From an uncultured Agathobacter sp. (GTDB taxonomy: Bacteria; Bacillota; Clostridia; Lachnospirales; Lachnospiraceae): 64,000 bases of DNA. The translations under genes and the position numbers were made by a program. This document shows positions 16,843-25,219 of this stretch, piece after piece (the first letter of the stretch is position 1; every line of letters starts with the position of its first letter). The notes beneath the pieces are model-generated. The model was not told where the DNA came from and made no database searches. It saw only the letters and a list, made by a program, of their open reading frames with translations. Location: the NCBI GenBank assembly GCA_934307695.1, contig CAKRCS010000001.1, positions 372,001 to 436,000 on the forward strand, written 5' to 3'.

Positions 16843-19800
16843 ATGAAGAAAAGACTTGGTGCACTTATCATGGCATTTACAATGATACTTGGAATTTTTT
16901 CCGGAATCAGAGTAGACATGGTGTGGGCGGATGAAGGCGGACAGGACGGAAACGATGCAGCTGTTACCGGACTGGCAGTGGCATATCTGTTCGACTGGGA
17001 TGAGGATAACAAGCCGTCCCTGCGGGAGGATGCTGTGTGGGAAAAAGAGACAGAGACCGGTTTGGGAGAGTGCATTTTATATGCAAAGAAGCTAAGTGAT
17101 GCGGGAGAACCGGAGGGCGATCCGATCCGCGCGGATGAACTTACGCTTGTTTATTGTGGTGCAGACGGAGCGGATACGCCACAGGAGGGTATTGGTACGG
17201 TTACAGCTCTTGAGGCAGATGGTGATTACTTATCCCTTCAGGTTACGAAGCTTGGCGTGTATCAGCTTTATGTGACGGATCATGCTGACGATGTAGTCAC
17301 CATTAAGGCTGCGTACCGGAATTTTGAGTTCTGTACATCACAGACACTTAATGAAGATGGTATTTTAAATCACTATGACCTTACCGATGCCGACAACAGG
17401 CTCTATCTGATCGAGAGCGCACCAAAGGAGGTCACATGGGATAAGACGGATATTTGGAATGTATCTGTGGATGGAAAGCCGGTGGACGAGGCAGATTACG
17501 GAACTTATTTTAGCAGGACGAAGGTTGCAGACGATGAGAACTCAGTAACCTATGAGATTGCATTTGTAAAAGGCTCGTTCCACTGGATTGATATGGAAGT
17601 ATCCGGAAGCGGGACATATTCGGATGATGGACCATGGGACACAAGCATCTGGCTGTCTGTAAACTATGACGGAATCATTCCGGGCTTTGGGGCTGCGGCT
17701 GACATTGTGTGGAGTGAGGATGGAATCCCATCTGTTGTGGAGGGTGGAGTCTATGCGACAGAACAATGGGCATATCTAAGCCAGAGCATGGAACTTGATT
17801 TTGCAGATGTGGATGCAGACGGAATTGTTACAAAAAGCTATTCGGCAGATGAATTGACTGCAACGGCAATAGACGGAAACGGAACTGTCACGATCAGCCG
17901 GACAAAAGGGACTCCGGTATCGGTAAGCTTTGATAAGCTTGGAGATTACCGCATTGCTCCGGCAGATGGCAGCAGTGAAGGGGTTGTGATCCATGTCTCT
18001 TACTGCCCGCTGGGTGTGTATACGGAAAATATGCGGAGTGAGGAAACGGCATGGCATTCCAACAAGGTTCTGTACAGCAGTAATAATGAGGACACGATCC
18101 TGTATGTGATTCCGACGGATGATAAGGCGATGACCATCGGAAACGTCAGATTCCTTGTACAGCCGGTAGATGAAGAGGAAACGGATGACATAGCAGATTA
18201 TTATAGTGTCACGGAAATCGGAGACGGCAGCTACAAGCTTGTCATCAATGGCAGCAATCGCAAGAATTTTAATCTGGAGATAAAAGCAGATGTAAGTGAT
18301 GGCGAAAACAGTTGGGAATTTTTCTATGAAATATGGCGTGAATATATACAGGAGGATAAACTTCTTGTAACGGATTATATCGATTTTACGGACGATGGAA
18401 CGCCATCCTTAAATAGTGAAGCTGCCCTTTTAACTTATACGGGAGCGCGCGTGACCGGAGAGCATTATACGCTGTACCTTGCACTTTGTGACAGCAGCAA
18501 TAAAGAAAAAGCGGCAGTAAGCGCTGAGCAGCTTGTAATGCGGGATGAAGCCGGAAATGAGACCGGCACGATCACCGCAAATAAGAAAAACAGCCGGTTT
18601 GTTGATGTGACATTCCCGAAGGAAGGTTCTTACACGCTGGCACTCAGATCTGACGAGAATAACCGTGTGTGGGTGATCGCAGGATACCCGGAGCTGAGCT
18701 TTTATACAGATAACACGATATCAAAGGAAGCCTATGTGGAGAATCTGCAGGTGTCAAAGGCAGACTCAGACAGGAAAGTTCTCTATATGCTGCAGCGTGT
18801 GATGGATGAGGTAACGATAAAGAACCTGAAGCTTCAGGCAGTAGTCTACGATGCGGCAACGGATAAGACAACGTATTTTGACGCAGGAACATATTTTACT
18901 TATGAAAATATCAGCACCATCGAGGGTGTGGCACGGTATAAGATCACTCTTGCAGAGAGAACGACACTCCCGGAAAAGTTCTGGCTCCGTGTGACCGGAA
19001 TCCTATGTGGAGATGGTGAGGAGATCAAGCTGGAGGAGGCTGTTGAGATCACGGTCGAGCAGGGGGAGAGCGTGACACCAGCTCCAACACCGGCACCAAC
19101 ACCGACACCGGCACCAACACCGACACCGGCACCAACACCGACACCGGCACCAACACCAGCACCGACACCAACACCGGCACCGGCTCCAACACCGACACCG
19201 ACACCAACTCCGGCGGAGACCACAGAGACGGATAACGCAACCAAGGACACGACAACCACGGAGGTCAAAAAAGAGACGGTAAAGAATGACTCCGGCAAAA
19301 AGGTAACGGTTGAAACAACGGTTGTGAAGAATGAGGCGGGCAAAGTATTATCGTCCACTACGATCTCGGAGATACCAAAGGCTGCAAAGAATACAACCGC
19401 AACCGTGACCGTAAAAAAGAATGCAAAGGGTAAGACGACAAGTGCGGAGGCGGTGATTGAGAATACCGTAAAGAAGGGCAAGAAAGACACGGTAAAAACC
19501 ACGATTTCTGCAAAGGTAGTAAAGCAGGTTAGCGAGGCAGCGGATAGCACGAAGCTGAATATCACACAGACGGTAAAGGATACAAAGGGCAAAGTCCTGT
19601 ATACGGTAGAGACCAACGCAAAGAATCTTGTCGCAGGAAAGAAGCTGACACTGGTAAAGATTGTGGACGGAAAGCAGATTCTTGTGACAAAGCCTGTTAC
19701 CGTTTCTAAGAGCGGCAATGTAAGTGTAAATGCCGGGACAGGTGAATACAAGCTTTTGAGCGCGAGCGAGGCAAAGGCGCTTCAGAAGCAGATCCTTAAA

Positions 19801-20049
19801 ACCGTAAAACCGGAGCAGAAGGAGCTTGCTGTGGAGAAGGGCGAAAAGGCAAAAGTTAAGCTAAGCAGTAAGCTGGATATGAATAATGTGGCAAGTGTAA
19901 CGTACAATTGCTCTGACACATCCATTGCAAAGGTTGACAAAAACGGAAAGGTAACAACGAAGAAGAAGGGTACTGCAACAATTACGATGACCGTCACATT
20001 AAATGATGGAAGTACGAAGCGCATTGCCACAACAATCACAGTAAAGTAA
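16843..20049 (+). CDS. Large secreted cell-surface protein with Pro-Thr-Ala linker and Ig-like C terminus
   Basis: A 1068-residue exported protein. A signal peptide (MKKRLGALIMAFTMILGIF, cleavage likely after DMVWA) is followed by about 700 residues of repeated beta-rich modules. Each module starts with a YLFDWDEDNKPSL- or LLVTDYIDFTDDGTPSL-like line and carries a FEFCTSQTL/LSFYTDNTI-like strand, so they are probably four diverged copies. A PAPTPT repeat linker (about 746-790) leads to a Lys/Thr-rich region and a module at about 910-985 that is shared with the amylase at 44855. A Big2-like Ig domain (SDTSIAKVDKNGKVT) ends the protein. No LPxTG motif is seen. The ATG at 16843 follows AAAGGAGG by ten bases. 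Role unknown; adhesion or carbohydrate binding is possible. Confidence 0.75.
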   Translation: MKKRLGALIMAFTMILGIFSGIRVDMVWADEGGQDGNDAAVTGLAVAYLFDWDEDNKPSLREDAVWEKETETGLGECILYAKKLSDAGEPEGDPIRADELTLVYCGADGADTPQEGIGTVTALEADGDYLSLQVTKLGVYQLYVTDHADDVVTIKAAYRNFEFCTSQTLNEDGILNHYDLTDADNRLYLIESAPKEVTWDKTDIWNVSVDGKPVDEADYGTYFSRTKVADDENSVTYEIAFVKGSFHWIDMEVSGSGTYSDDGPWDTSIWLSVNYDGIIPGFGAAADIVWSEDGIPSVVEGGVYATEQWAYLSQSMELDFADVDADGIVTKSYSADELTATAIDGNGTVTISRTKGTPVSVSFDKLGDYRIAPADGSSEGVVIHVSYCPLGVYTENMRSEETAWHSNKVLYSSNNEDTILYVIPTDDKAMTIGNVRFLVQPVDEEETDDIADYYSVTEIGDGSYKLVINGSNRKNFNLEIKADVSDGENSWEFFYEIWREYIQEDKLLVTDYIDFTDDGTPSLNSEAALLTYTGARVTGEHYTLYLALCDSSNKEKAAVSAEQLVMRDEAGNETGTITANKKNSRFVDVTFPKEGSYTLALRSDENNRVWVIAGYPELSFYTDNTISKEAYVENLQVSKADSDRKVLYMLQRVMDEVTIKNLKLQAVVYDAATDKTTYFDAGTYFTYENISTIEGVARYKITLAERTTLPEKFWLRVTGILCGDGEEIKLEEAVEITVEQGESVTPAPTPAPTPTPAPTPTPAPTPTPAPTPAPTPTPAPAPTPTPTPTPAETTETDNATKDTTTTEVKKETVKNDSGKKVTVETTVVKNEAGKVLSSTTISEIPKAAKNTTATVTVKKNAKGKTTSAEAVIENTVKKGKKDTVKTTISAKVVKQVSEAADSTKLNITQTVKDTKGKVLYTVETNAKNLVAGKKLTLVKIVDGKQILVTKPVTVSKSGNVSVNAGTGEYKLLSASEAKALQKQILKTVKPEQKELAVEKGEKAKVKLSSKLDMNNVASVTYNCSDTSIAKVDKNGKVTTKKKGTATITMTVTLNDGSTKRIATTITVK

Positions 20050-20061
20050 ATAAGTGATCTT

Positions 20062-20098
20062 AAAAAGCCCCGCAGGCTGGATGCCTGCGGGGTATTTG
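20062..20098 (+). terminator. Strong terminator after the surface-protein gene
   Basis: CCCCGCAGGC (20068-20077) and GCCTGCGGGG (20083-20092) form a perfect 10 bp stem followed by TATTTG. It marks the left edge of the AT-rich island. Confidence 0.85.
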
Positions 20099-20165
20099 AA
20101 TGGACTTATCGCAGGTGGTGTCAAGGGATAGCTATATAAGAAAAAATAAAATGAAAGAATATTAA

Positions 20166-20194
20166 TTGACATAAGAATACAAATGTAGTAAAAA
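20166..20194 (+). promoter_or_regulatory. Putative promoter of the peptide-modification island
   Basis: TTGACA (20166-20171), a 17 bp spacer and TAAAAA (20189-20194). The surrounding 20100-20261 gap is very AT-rich and contains no other recognisable gene or site. Confidence 0.5.
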
Positions 20195-20261
20195 TAAAAT
20201 GTAATATATAATCATACTCACAATGGTTACATAAATAAGGCGAATAATTGTAAGAAATAGG

Positions 20262-21917
20262 ATGGGGGAAAATAGACGGTTGGATTATAATAACGCAGAG
20301 GATGTTAAACAGCCTTTTCAATTATCATTAAACAAACTGGTATTTGGGATACGCAGCGCGATTGTTGCAGCGCTGCTGTTTATATCAAGTATGGCTAATG
20401 CCGCGAGTTGTCTCAAACTGGCAGATATGATTGATTACATACAAGAAAAGGATATGAAGGCGCTGATCATTTCTTTAGTCTTTTTCGCAGGATTGCTTTT
20501 CGTTTCCGCAGTATGCAATATAGTTGCATGGCGAATGATTTTTTCGCTACTGTATTATAAAACAATCACATTAAAGAATACTATTTTTAAAAGTGATATT
20601 TCAGATACGAAAGCTGCGGAAACGCGGATGGCAGACTACAATACGAATATTGATTTGGTGTATGACTCCATATATCTTGTGAGATGGAATATCTTAAATC
20701 TTGTTCTTACTGTAATATGTACGATTGCAGCGATTGTCAGTATTGATCCGATTATTTTGCCGGTAGCGATTCTTTCCAGCTTACTTCCGTTTGCGGTTCC
20801 TTTCATAGGAAAGAAAAAAAGAGAAAAGGTTAGTGTGAATTTCTCTCAGCAGGTCAATGAATATCAGAATTATGTAATCGACAGGATGAGGGGAAAAAGA
20901 GTCTTTCAGCGATATCAGGTGACAACGGCCGTTTCATTGGATCACATCGAACGCAGCCGCCTATCGGAAAAGAGCCGCAAAGAGTACAGAGAAGTTAAAA
21001 ATTTTACGCAGATTTTTAATTCTACAGTAGGTTCGGTCACTTTTCTGCCGGTTATCGGAGTTGGCGGGTATTTGGCATTTCTCGGAAGAATAGGAACCGG
21101 AAGTGTTATTGCCGTGATCAATCTGATGAATTATCTGGTCGATCCGGTGGTAGCGATTGTCCAGTTAATCAACGCAATGCAACAGGCGAAGCCTATAGAA
21201 AAGAAACTTTTAAAAGACCGGTGCGATCAAAAGGAAGCTTCAGGCTCATTGGAATTAATTCATTATCATTTAAGATTACAGGACATCAGTTTTTCTTATC
21301 CTGAATCCACCCGATCTGTTATTGATAATTTAAATTTCGAATTTGAGGAAAATAAAAAATATCTTATAACGGGAGAAAGCGGAGCGGGAAAATCTACTTT
21401 AGCAAAGCTGCTGATTAAGGATATTACAGTAAATAGCGGAGAAATTTTTCTGGAAAATGAACCATACCGGATGATTGACAGAAACCAGTTACTTAATGTG
21501 GTCCGATATGTTGAGCAGACCCCATACATTTTTGAAGGGACTCTCTTTGATAATATAGCTTTTTACCGGGATAATATAACCGAAGAAGACGTAAACAACG
21601 TAATAAGAAGATTTGGATTAGAAAACATACCGACGGATAAGGTGCTTTCGGAGGAAACGCTTTCCGGAGGGGAAAAGCAGCGTATATCACTTGCAAGATC
21701 TGTGCTGGGAAATACACCGATTATGATTTTTGACGAGCCTACAGCTGCACTTGATGCCGGTATGACATATGCGGTTATGAACGAATTGGTTCATATCCCA
21801 TCAATGATTATTGTTATCAGTCATGAGAACAGCCATAAAGTATTGGAACTGTTCAATGCTGTGTTGCCACTAGATGAAAGACGAGGGAGGAATGATTATG
21901 AAAAACAAAATTTCTGA
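20262..21917 (+). CDS. ABC exporter, fused membrane and ATPase domains (no peptidase domain)
   Basis: A 551-residue half transporter with about six N-terminal membrane spans (to about 310) and a C-terminal ATPase. The ATPase has Walker A GESGAGKST (about 370), signature LSGGEKQ, Walker B IMIFDEP and the H loop VISHE. Export of a peptide or lipid is typical of this architecture. It lacks the C39 peptidase domain of leader-cleaving bacteriocin exporters. The ATG at 20262 has a weak site; a TTG at 20280 behind GGGGGAAA is an alternative. Codon use is AT-rich, unlike the flanking genes. Its 3' end overlaps the next small gene by 20 bases, so it belongs to the same operon as the two radical SAM genes. 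Confidence 0.85.
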   Translation: MGENRRLDYNNAEDVKQPFQLSLNKLVFGIRSAIVAALLFISSMANAASCLKLADMIDYIQEKDMKALIISLVFFAGLLFVSAVCNIVAWRMIFSLLYYKTITLKNTIFKSDISDTKAAETRMADYNTNIDLVYDSIYLVRWNILNLVLTVICTIAAIVSIDPIILPVAILSSLLPFAVPFIGKKKREKVSVNFSQQVNEYQNYVIDRMRGKRVFQRYQVTTAVSLDHIERSRLSEKSRKEYREVKNFTQIFNSTVGSVTFLPVIGVGGYLAFLGRIGTGSVIAVINLMNYLVDPVVAIVQLINAMQQAKPIEKKLLKDRCDQKEASGSLELIHYHLRLQDISFSYPESTRSVIDNLNFEFEENKKYLITGESGAGKSTLAKLLIKDITVNSGEIFLENEPYRMIDRNQLLNVVRYVEQTPYIFEGTLFDNIAFYRDNITEEDVNNVIRRFGLENIPTDKVLSEETLSGGEKQRISLARSVLGNTPIMIFDEPTAALDAGMTYAVMNELVHIPSMIIVISHENSHKVLELFNAVLPLDERRGRNDYEKQNF

Positions 21918-22158
21918 TTTCTTTAGAGAGTATAAAATGGAAATCAACAGATGTGAGTCTGCACTTGAGGTGTATTCGCTGTTTACTGAAAAATATACTG
22001 AGTCTGGCTGTACGATGGATGAATTCTTTGATGAAATACGGGAATTGGACCAAGAAAGTGAGTTTCAGTTCTTGGACAATAGTGTAGTTGGAGCGGGGGT
22101 TAAGATTGGCAATATTTATATTCAGTTGAAACAATGTGCGGAAGCAAGTAGAATTTGA
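21898..22158 (+). CDS. 86-residue protein, candidate RiPP precursor peptide
   Basis: I do not recognise the family with certainty. The first ~55 residues are amphipathic and acidic (SDFFREYKMEINRC... TMDEFFDEIRELDQES), loosely like the helical Nif11-type leader pattern. The last ~30 residues change character: LDNSVVGAGVKIGNIYIQ, then LKQCAEASRI. The VVGAG could be a leader-core boundary. The ATG at 21898 is seven bases after GAGGGAGG; earlier in-frame ATGs (21874, 21892) are before or too close to the site. It overlaps the exporter gene, and its TGA overlaps the next ATG (TGATG). Alternatives are a small adaptor or recognition protein for the radical SAM enzymes. Confidence 0.55.
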   Translation: MKNKISDFFREYKMEINRCESALEVYSLFTEKYTESGCTMDEFFDEIRELDQESEFQFLDNSVVGAGVKIGNIYIQLKQCAEASRI

Positions 22159-23198
22159 TGGAAAAACTGGACATTTTATATGTTGCTGACATATGGCTTA
22201 CGAAGGAAGTTGACAGTAACTATATTGGACATAGAATTTTAGACACTATCTGCAGAGAAAATGGTTTTTTGTCAGAGGTGTTTTCTCCACAGGATATTGC
22301 AAAGAATATCGATGACGGAGAATTATCACCTGAAGCGGCGATTGAACGGATTGCTGCAGATTTAATAAGTATTCATCCCAGAATATATTCTTTTTATTGT
22401 GTTTGTGATTCCTTTCCGCTTACATGTTTAGTTGCGAAGAAGGTTAAGAAAGCAAATGAAGATTCAATTATTGTTATGGCGGGACCGCAAGCATCAGCAT
22501 TAAGAAATGAAATTGCGTATTCACTCCCCTATGTTGATTTTGTTGCATATTCTGAGGGGGAAAAGATGATTGTGGACTTCCTAAATGCTGTGATTTCAGG
22601 AAGTCCTCGTATAGAGGACGTCAGCGGAATTACGTATAAGGATAACACAGGAAGTGTTGTCACACATGAACCGCCTCGGGTTCTTAATGAAAAAGAATTG
22701 GAGACGTCCATAAGGATAGGAACAAAAAAACTTCATTCTGAGGATACGGAATTTAGCATAGAAGGTGGAAGAGGCTGTCCATTTAACTGTACTTTCTGTA
22801 TTACTTCAAAATATTGGGGACGTCAGCATCGTCTGATTGCGCCTAGAACGTTGATTGATATTATTCTGGAACATGTTGGAGATGACTGCAAACTCCCGAT
22901 TAATATTGTTCATGACCATTTTACGGCGAATAGAACATTTATAACAGATTTTTCTAATGAATTAATAGCCCATGGGAATCCGATTAAATGGTCGTGTTCT
23001 TCAAGGATTGATTCTCTTGATAGGGCACTTATAGATTTACTTCAAAAGTCAAACTGCGTGTCCATTTATTTTGGAATAGAGACTGGTTCTGCAGTATTGC
23101 AAAAGAAAATTAATAAGAATTTGGATATTTCTGGGCTTATTGATACAATTCAGTATCTTTCTGAAAAAAAATTGAAACAACCACGTCATTTATTATAG
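22158..23198 (+). CDS. B12-binding-type radical SAM protein, N-terminal part (frame ends early after an A8 run)
   Basis: This frame encodes 346 residues. The N-terminal ~140 residues look like a cobalamin-binding Rossmann-type domain (DILYVADIWLTKEVDSNYIG... VMAGPQASALRNE... SEGEK). A radical SAM domain follows with CPFNCTFC (C207, C211, C214), ISTSKYWGRQH-like flanks and the SAM-site strand FGIETGS. After GAA AAA AAA (23163-23171) the frame reads TTG and runs into TAG at 23196, cutting the barrel in half. A -1 shift on the A8 run continues with ETTTSFIIGFPEETLTDF, exactly the next conserved radical SAM segment, into the frame ending at 23989 (610 residues in total). The ATG overlaps the upstream TGA by one base. 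Confidence 0.75.
   Translation: MEKLDILYVADIWLTKEVDSNYIGHRILDTICRENGFLSEVFSPQDIAKNIDDGELSPEAAIERIAADLISIHPRIYSFYCVCDSFPLTCLVAKKVKKANEDSIIVMAGPQASALRNEIAYSLPYVDFVAYSEGEKMIVDFLNAVISGSPRIEDVSGITYKDNTGSVVTHEPPRVLNEKELETSIRIGTKKLHSEDTEFSIEGGRGCPFNCTFCITSKYWGRQHRLIAPRTLIDIILEHVGDDCKLPINIVHDHFTANRTFITDFSNELIAHGNPIKWSCSSRIDSLDRALIDLLQKSNCVSIYFGIETGSAVLQKKINKNLDISGLIDTIQYLSEKKLKQPRHLL
23164..23171 (+). other. A8 homopolymer / A-AAA-AAA slippery site inside the radical SAM gene
   Basis: Eight consecutive A lie in the context GA-A-AAA-AAA-TTG relative to the upstream frame. A -1 slip, or one extra A in mRNA or DNA, joins the two halves of the radical SAM domain precisely. Confidence 0.7.
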
Positions 23199-23989
23199 GG
23201 TTTCCTGAGGAGACATTAACAGATTTTAAGGAAACAATGCATTTGATTCAGAAATTGTGGTTTGTCAGAAATAATTATATCCAGTTGCATATGCTGGAGT
23301 TTTACCCTAAAACGCAGGAAACGGATAGAAATATACAAACTCTCTTTTTTGACAGAAAATCGACGTTGTACCTCGGAAATAAACGGTCACAATTATGCGA
23401 AGAATCCATTCAGCTTATTGAGTCAAGTGAAGAACTTTTTTCATCTTACTACAATATGTTCACAGACATAAGAAAACGCTATGGAAGTATGCCTTTGTTC
23501 TTTGAGATAATTTCCAATGCACGTATGTTTTACAGATCTTCATTGGAATTGTTGTTTCGAAAGAGAAACATTATTGAGGTATATGAGCAGAATAAAGCAC
23601 TAATAGAAAATGAAGTGATGGCTGAAATAAGAGGATTTGATGATGCATATCTCAGGTATAAGGAGGTTGATATTGCAAAGAGGGTACTGATGCAATGTTG
23701 CAAAAACGATTTCGAATTAAAGTGTTTTGTATACATCGAATCATTGATGCGTATGCTTGCATTACAGGAGAAAATATTTATTGTAATAAATCCGAAATTT
23801 GATCTATTGCAGATGAGAAGGCTGAGTATGTATTTCCCAACTGAGAAAGAGTATATTTTGCATTCATACAATCATAAATGTCACATTATTACGGTTGATG
23901 AAAAAAGCAGGTTAGATAGTTTGAGAATTGTTTTGATAAAGAATGGCTTTTACGAAATGAGCGAGGAGAATCTTAAGCGTGAATTATAA
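23171..23989 (+). CDS. B12-binding-type radical SAM protein, C-terminal part (-1 frame)
   Basis: This is the continuation of the gene at 22158 in the -1 frame. It opens with IETTTSFIIGFPEETLTDFK, the classic post-cluster strand of B12-type radical SAM proteins, then LHMLEFYPKTQETD and about 200 residues of alpha-rich C-terminal extension without recognised motifs. If translated alone it could start at the ATG at 23237, but no good site precedes that, and the product would lack the cluster. The extension is typical in size for family members acting on peptides. It overlaps the next gene by 11 bases. Confidence 0.7.
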   Translation: METTTSFIIGFPEETLTDFKETMHLIQKLWFVRNNYIQLHMLEFYPKTQETDRNIQTLFFDRKSTLYLGNKRSQLCEESIQLIESSEELFSSYYNMFTDIRKRYGSMPLFFEIISNARMFYRSSLELLFRKRNIIEVYEQNKALIENEVMAEIRGFDDAYLRYKEVDIAKRVLMQCCKNDFELKCFVYIESLMRMLALQEKIFIVINPKFDLLQMRRLSMYFPTEKEYILHSYNHKCHIITVDEKSRLDSLRIVLIKNGFYEMSEENLKREL

Positions 23990-24938
23990 TTCTTTAGCAA
24001 TTGAAATTACACGGAAATGCTCTTTGAATTGCGCACATTGTTGCTATTCTGGCGGAATCAACACGAAAGCGGATATTGATATAGAAAAATTTTCTTCGTT
24101 TGTATCTGGGCTGACGGATGATAAAAACATCATGGCCATTTCATTAACGGGTGGAGAACCTTTTTATTGTTTCAATTTATTGAAAGCGTGTGTAGAGGTG
24201 GCTCATAATAACAAGTTTCAGGTTGGTGTAGTAACTAGCGGCGTCTGGGCATCCAGCTATAAGCATACAATTGAACGCATTCAGGAGCTTAAAAATTGCG
24301 GTCTCAATATGATTACAGTCAGTTTGGACGAATACCATCTGAAATATGTAAAAAAAGACTGTATTCTAAATTTGGCAAAAGCTGCCAGAATCTGTAAGGT
24401 CGAGATATCTATTCAGGTTGCCGTTTTAAATAATAGCGAACTCGGTTGTATTTTCAACGGACTTCAGCAGATTCTGCCATATATTCATGTTGAGTTTATA
24501 AAAACATATCCGGTAGGAAATGCTGTTAATATTAACAAAGAATATTTTATTACGGATGTTTCAGTAAGCAATGCATTTTGCGAAAAAGGAAGCTCCTATT
24601 TTGTCTCCTCTGAATTTGAATTATTTCCGTGTTGTTCCCCATTGGCGCATACATGCTGCTTTAATTTGGGAATAGTTAGTGAAAAAAAAGGTCTGGAAAT
24701 TCGGAATTTACTTGAAAGAAATAAAACATTAGCAGTAATCAGACATTTTGGTTTTGCACCCTATCAGGATGTACTGGAAGAAGCATTTTTAAAAGGAACA
24801 CGTGTGGTATCAGCCTGTGAGCTATGCAGTTATTTGTTTTCAGAAAAAAATTATATAAAAACGTTAATACAAACCAATCTATTTATAGAGAACTATGTTT
24901 GTAATGAACATTTAGATTTGTATAGTAGGATTTTATAA
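23979..24938 (+). CDS. Radical SAM protein with SPASM-like C-terminal cysteines
   Basis: A 319-residue protein starting at GTG 23979, ten bases after GAGGAG, inside the preceding gene. The cluster motif CSLNCAHC (C14, C18, C21) and the SAM-binding SLTGGEPF are intact. The C-terminal third has CEKGSSYFVSSEFELFPCC, further cysteines in HTCCFNLG, and a late CELC. This is a SPASM/twitch-like set that could ligate auxiliary Fe-S clusters, as in peptide-modifying enzymes. Together with the upstream exporter, small protein and B12-type radical SAM protein it forms one overlapping operon. The substrate is unknown; the upstream 86-residue protein is the obvious candidate. Confidence 0.8.
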   Translation: MNYNSLAIEITRKCSLNCAHCCYSGGINTKADIDIEKFSSFVSGLTDDKNIMAISLTGGEPFYCFNLLKACVEVAHNNKFQVGVVTSGVWASSYKHTIERIQELKNCGLNMITVSLDEYHLKYVKKDCILNLAKAARICKVEISIQVAVLNNSELGCIFNGLQQILPYIHVEFIKTYPVGNAVNINKEYFITDVSVSNAFCEKGSSYFVSSEFELFPCCSPLAHTCCFNLGIVSEKKGLEIRNLLERNKTLAVIRHFGFAPYQDVLEEAFLKGTRVVSACELCSYLFSEKNYIKTLIQTNLFIENYVCNEHLDLYSRIL

Positions 24939-24973
24939 TATGCTAAGGACAATAGAGACTGGAAGTTTACGAA

Positions 24974-25018
24974 ATGCCTAGAGACTATATGAATTCGAAG
25001 CACAAGACTTTATCCTAG
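24974..25018 (+). pseudogene. Possible IS30-family transposase N-terminal remnant
   Basis: A short frame encodes MPRDYMNSKHKTLS before a stop. The KHKTLS segment resembles the N terminus of some clostridial IS30 transposases. It lies just after the last gene of the AT-rich island. With 14 residues the assignment is weak. Confidence 0.25.
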
Positions 25019-25150
25019 CCAAAATACATTTCGTTTCCCGGAAAAGATTATAATGAATCTATATTTGTATAGGTAGTCTGTAATATAGGGAAGCGATTGC
25101 AAGATGAGCAGCAGTATGGTACACTTAGAAAAAATAAGTTGTCCTGCGCT

Positions 25151-25186
25151 GATTTGAGCGGAGATGAATCATCTCTGCTCATTTTG
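25151..25186 (+). promoter_or_regulatory. Hairpin with short T run in the purine-permease leader
   Basis: GAGCGGAGAT pairs with ATCTCTGCTC (one G-T pair) around GAATC and is followed by ATTTTG, about 35 bases before the permease ATG. It could be an attenuator or the end of the island transcript. The rest of 24939-25219 shows no gene apart from the possible remnant at 24974. Confidence 0.45.
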
Positions 25187-25219
25187 CGTGTGGATGAAAT
25201 CATAGGAGGAGTCAACAAT

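Noticed and set aside
18900..19751. 283-codon minus-strand open frame
   Set aside because: It is the antisense shadow of the surface-protein gene; its Gly/Val/Ala repeat is just the reverse of the PAPTPT coding repeat.
24939..25096. Possible purine riboswitch upstream of the NCS2 permease (AT-rich stretch with GACTATA near its end)
   Set aside because: The invariant core (TTTCTACC and CCGTAAA-type segments) and a matching P2/P3 loop pair are not present.
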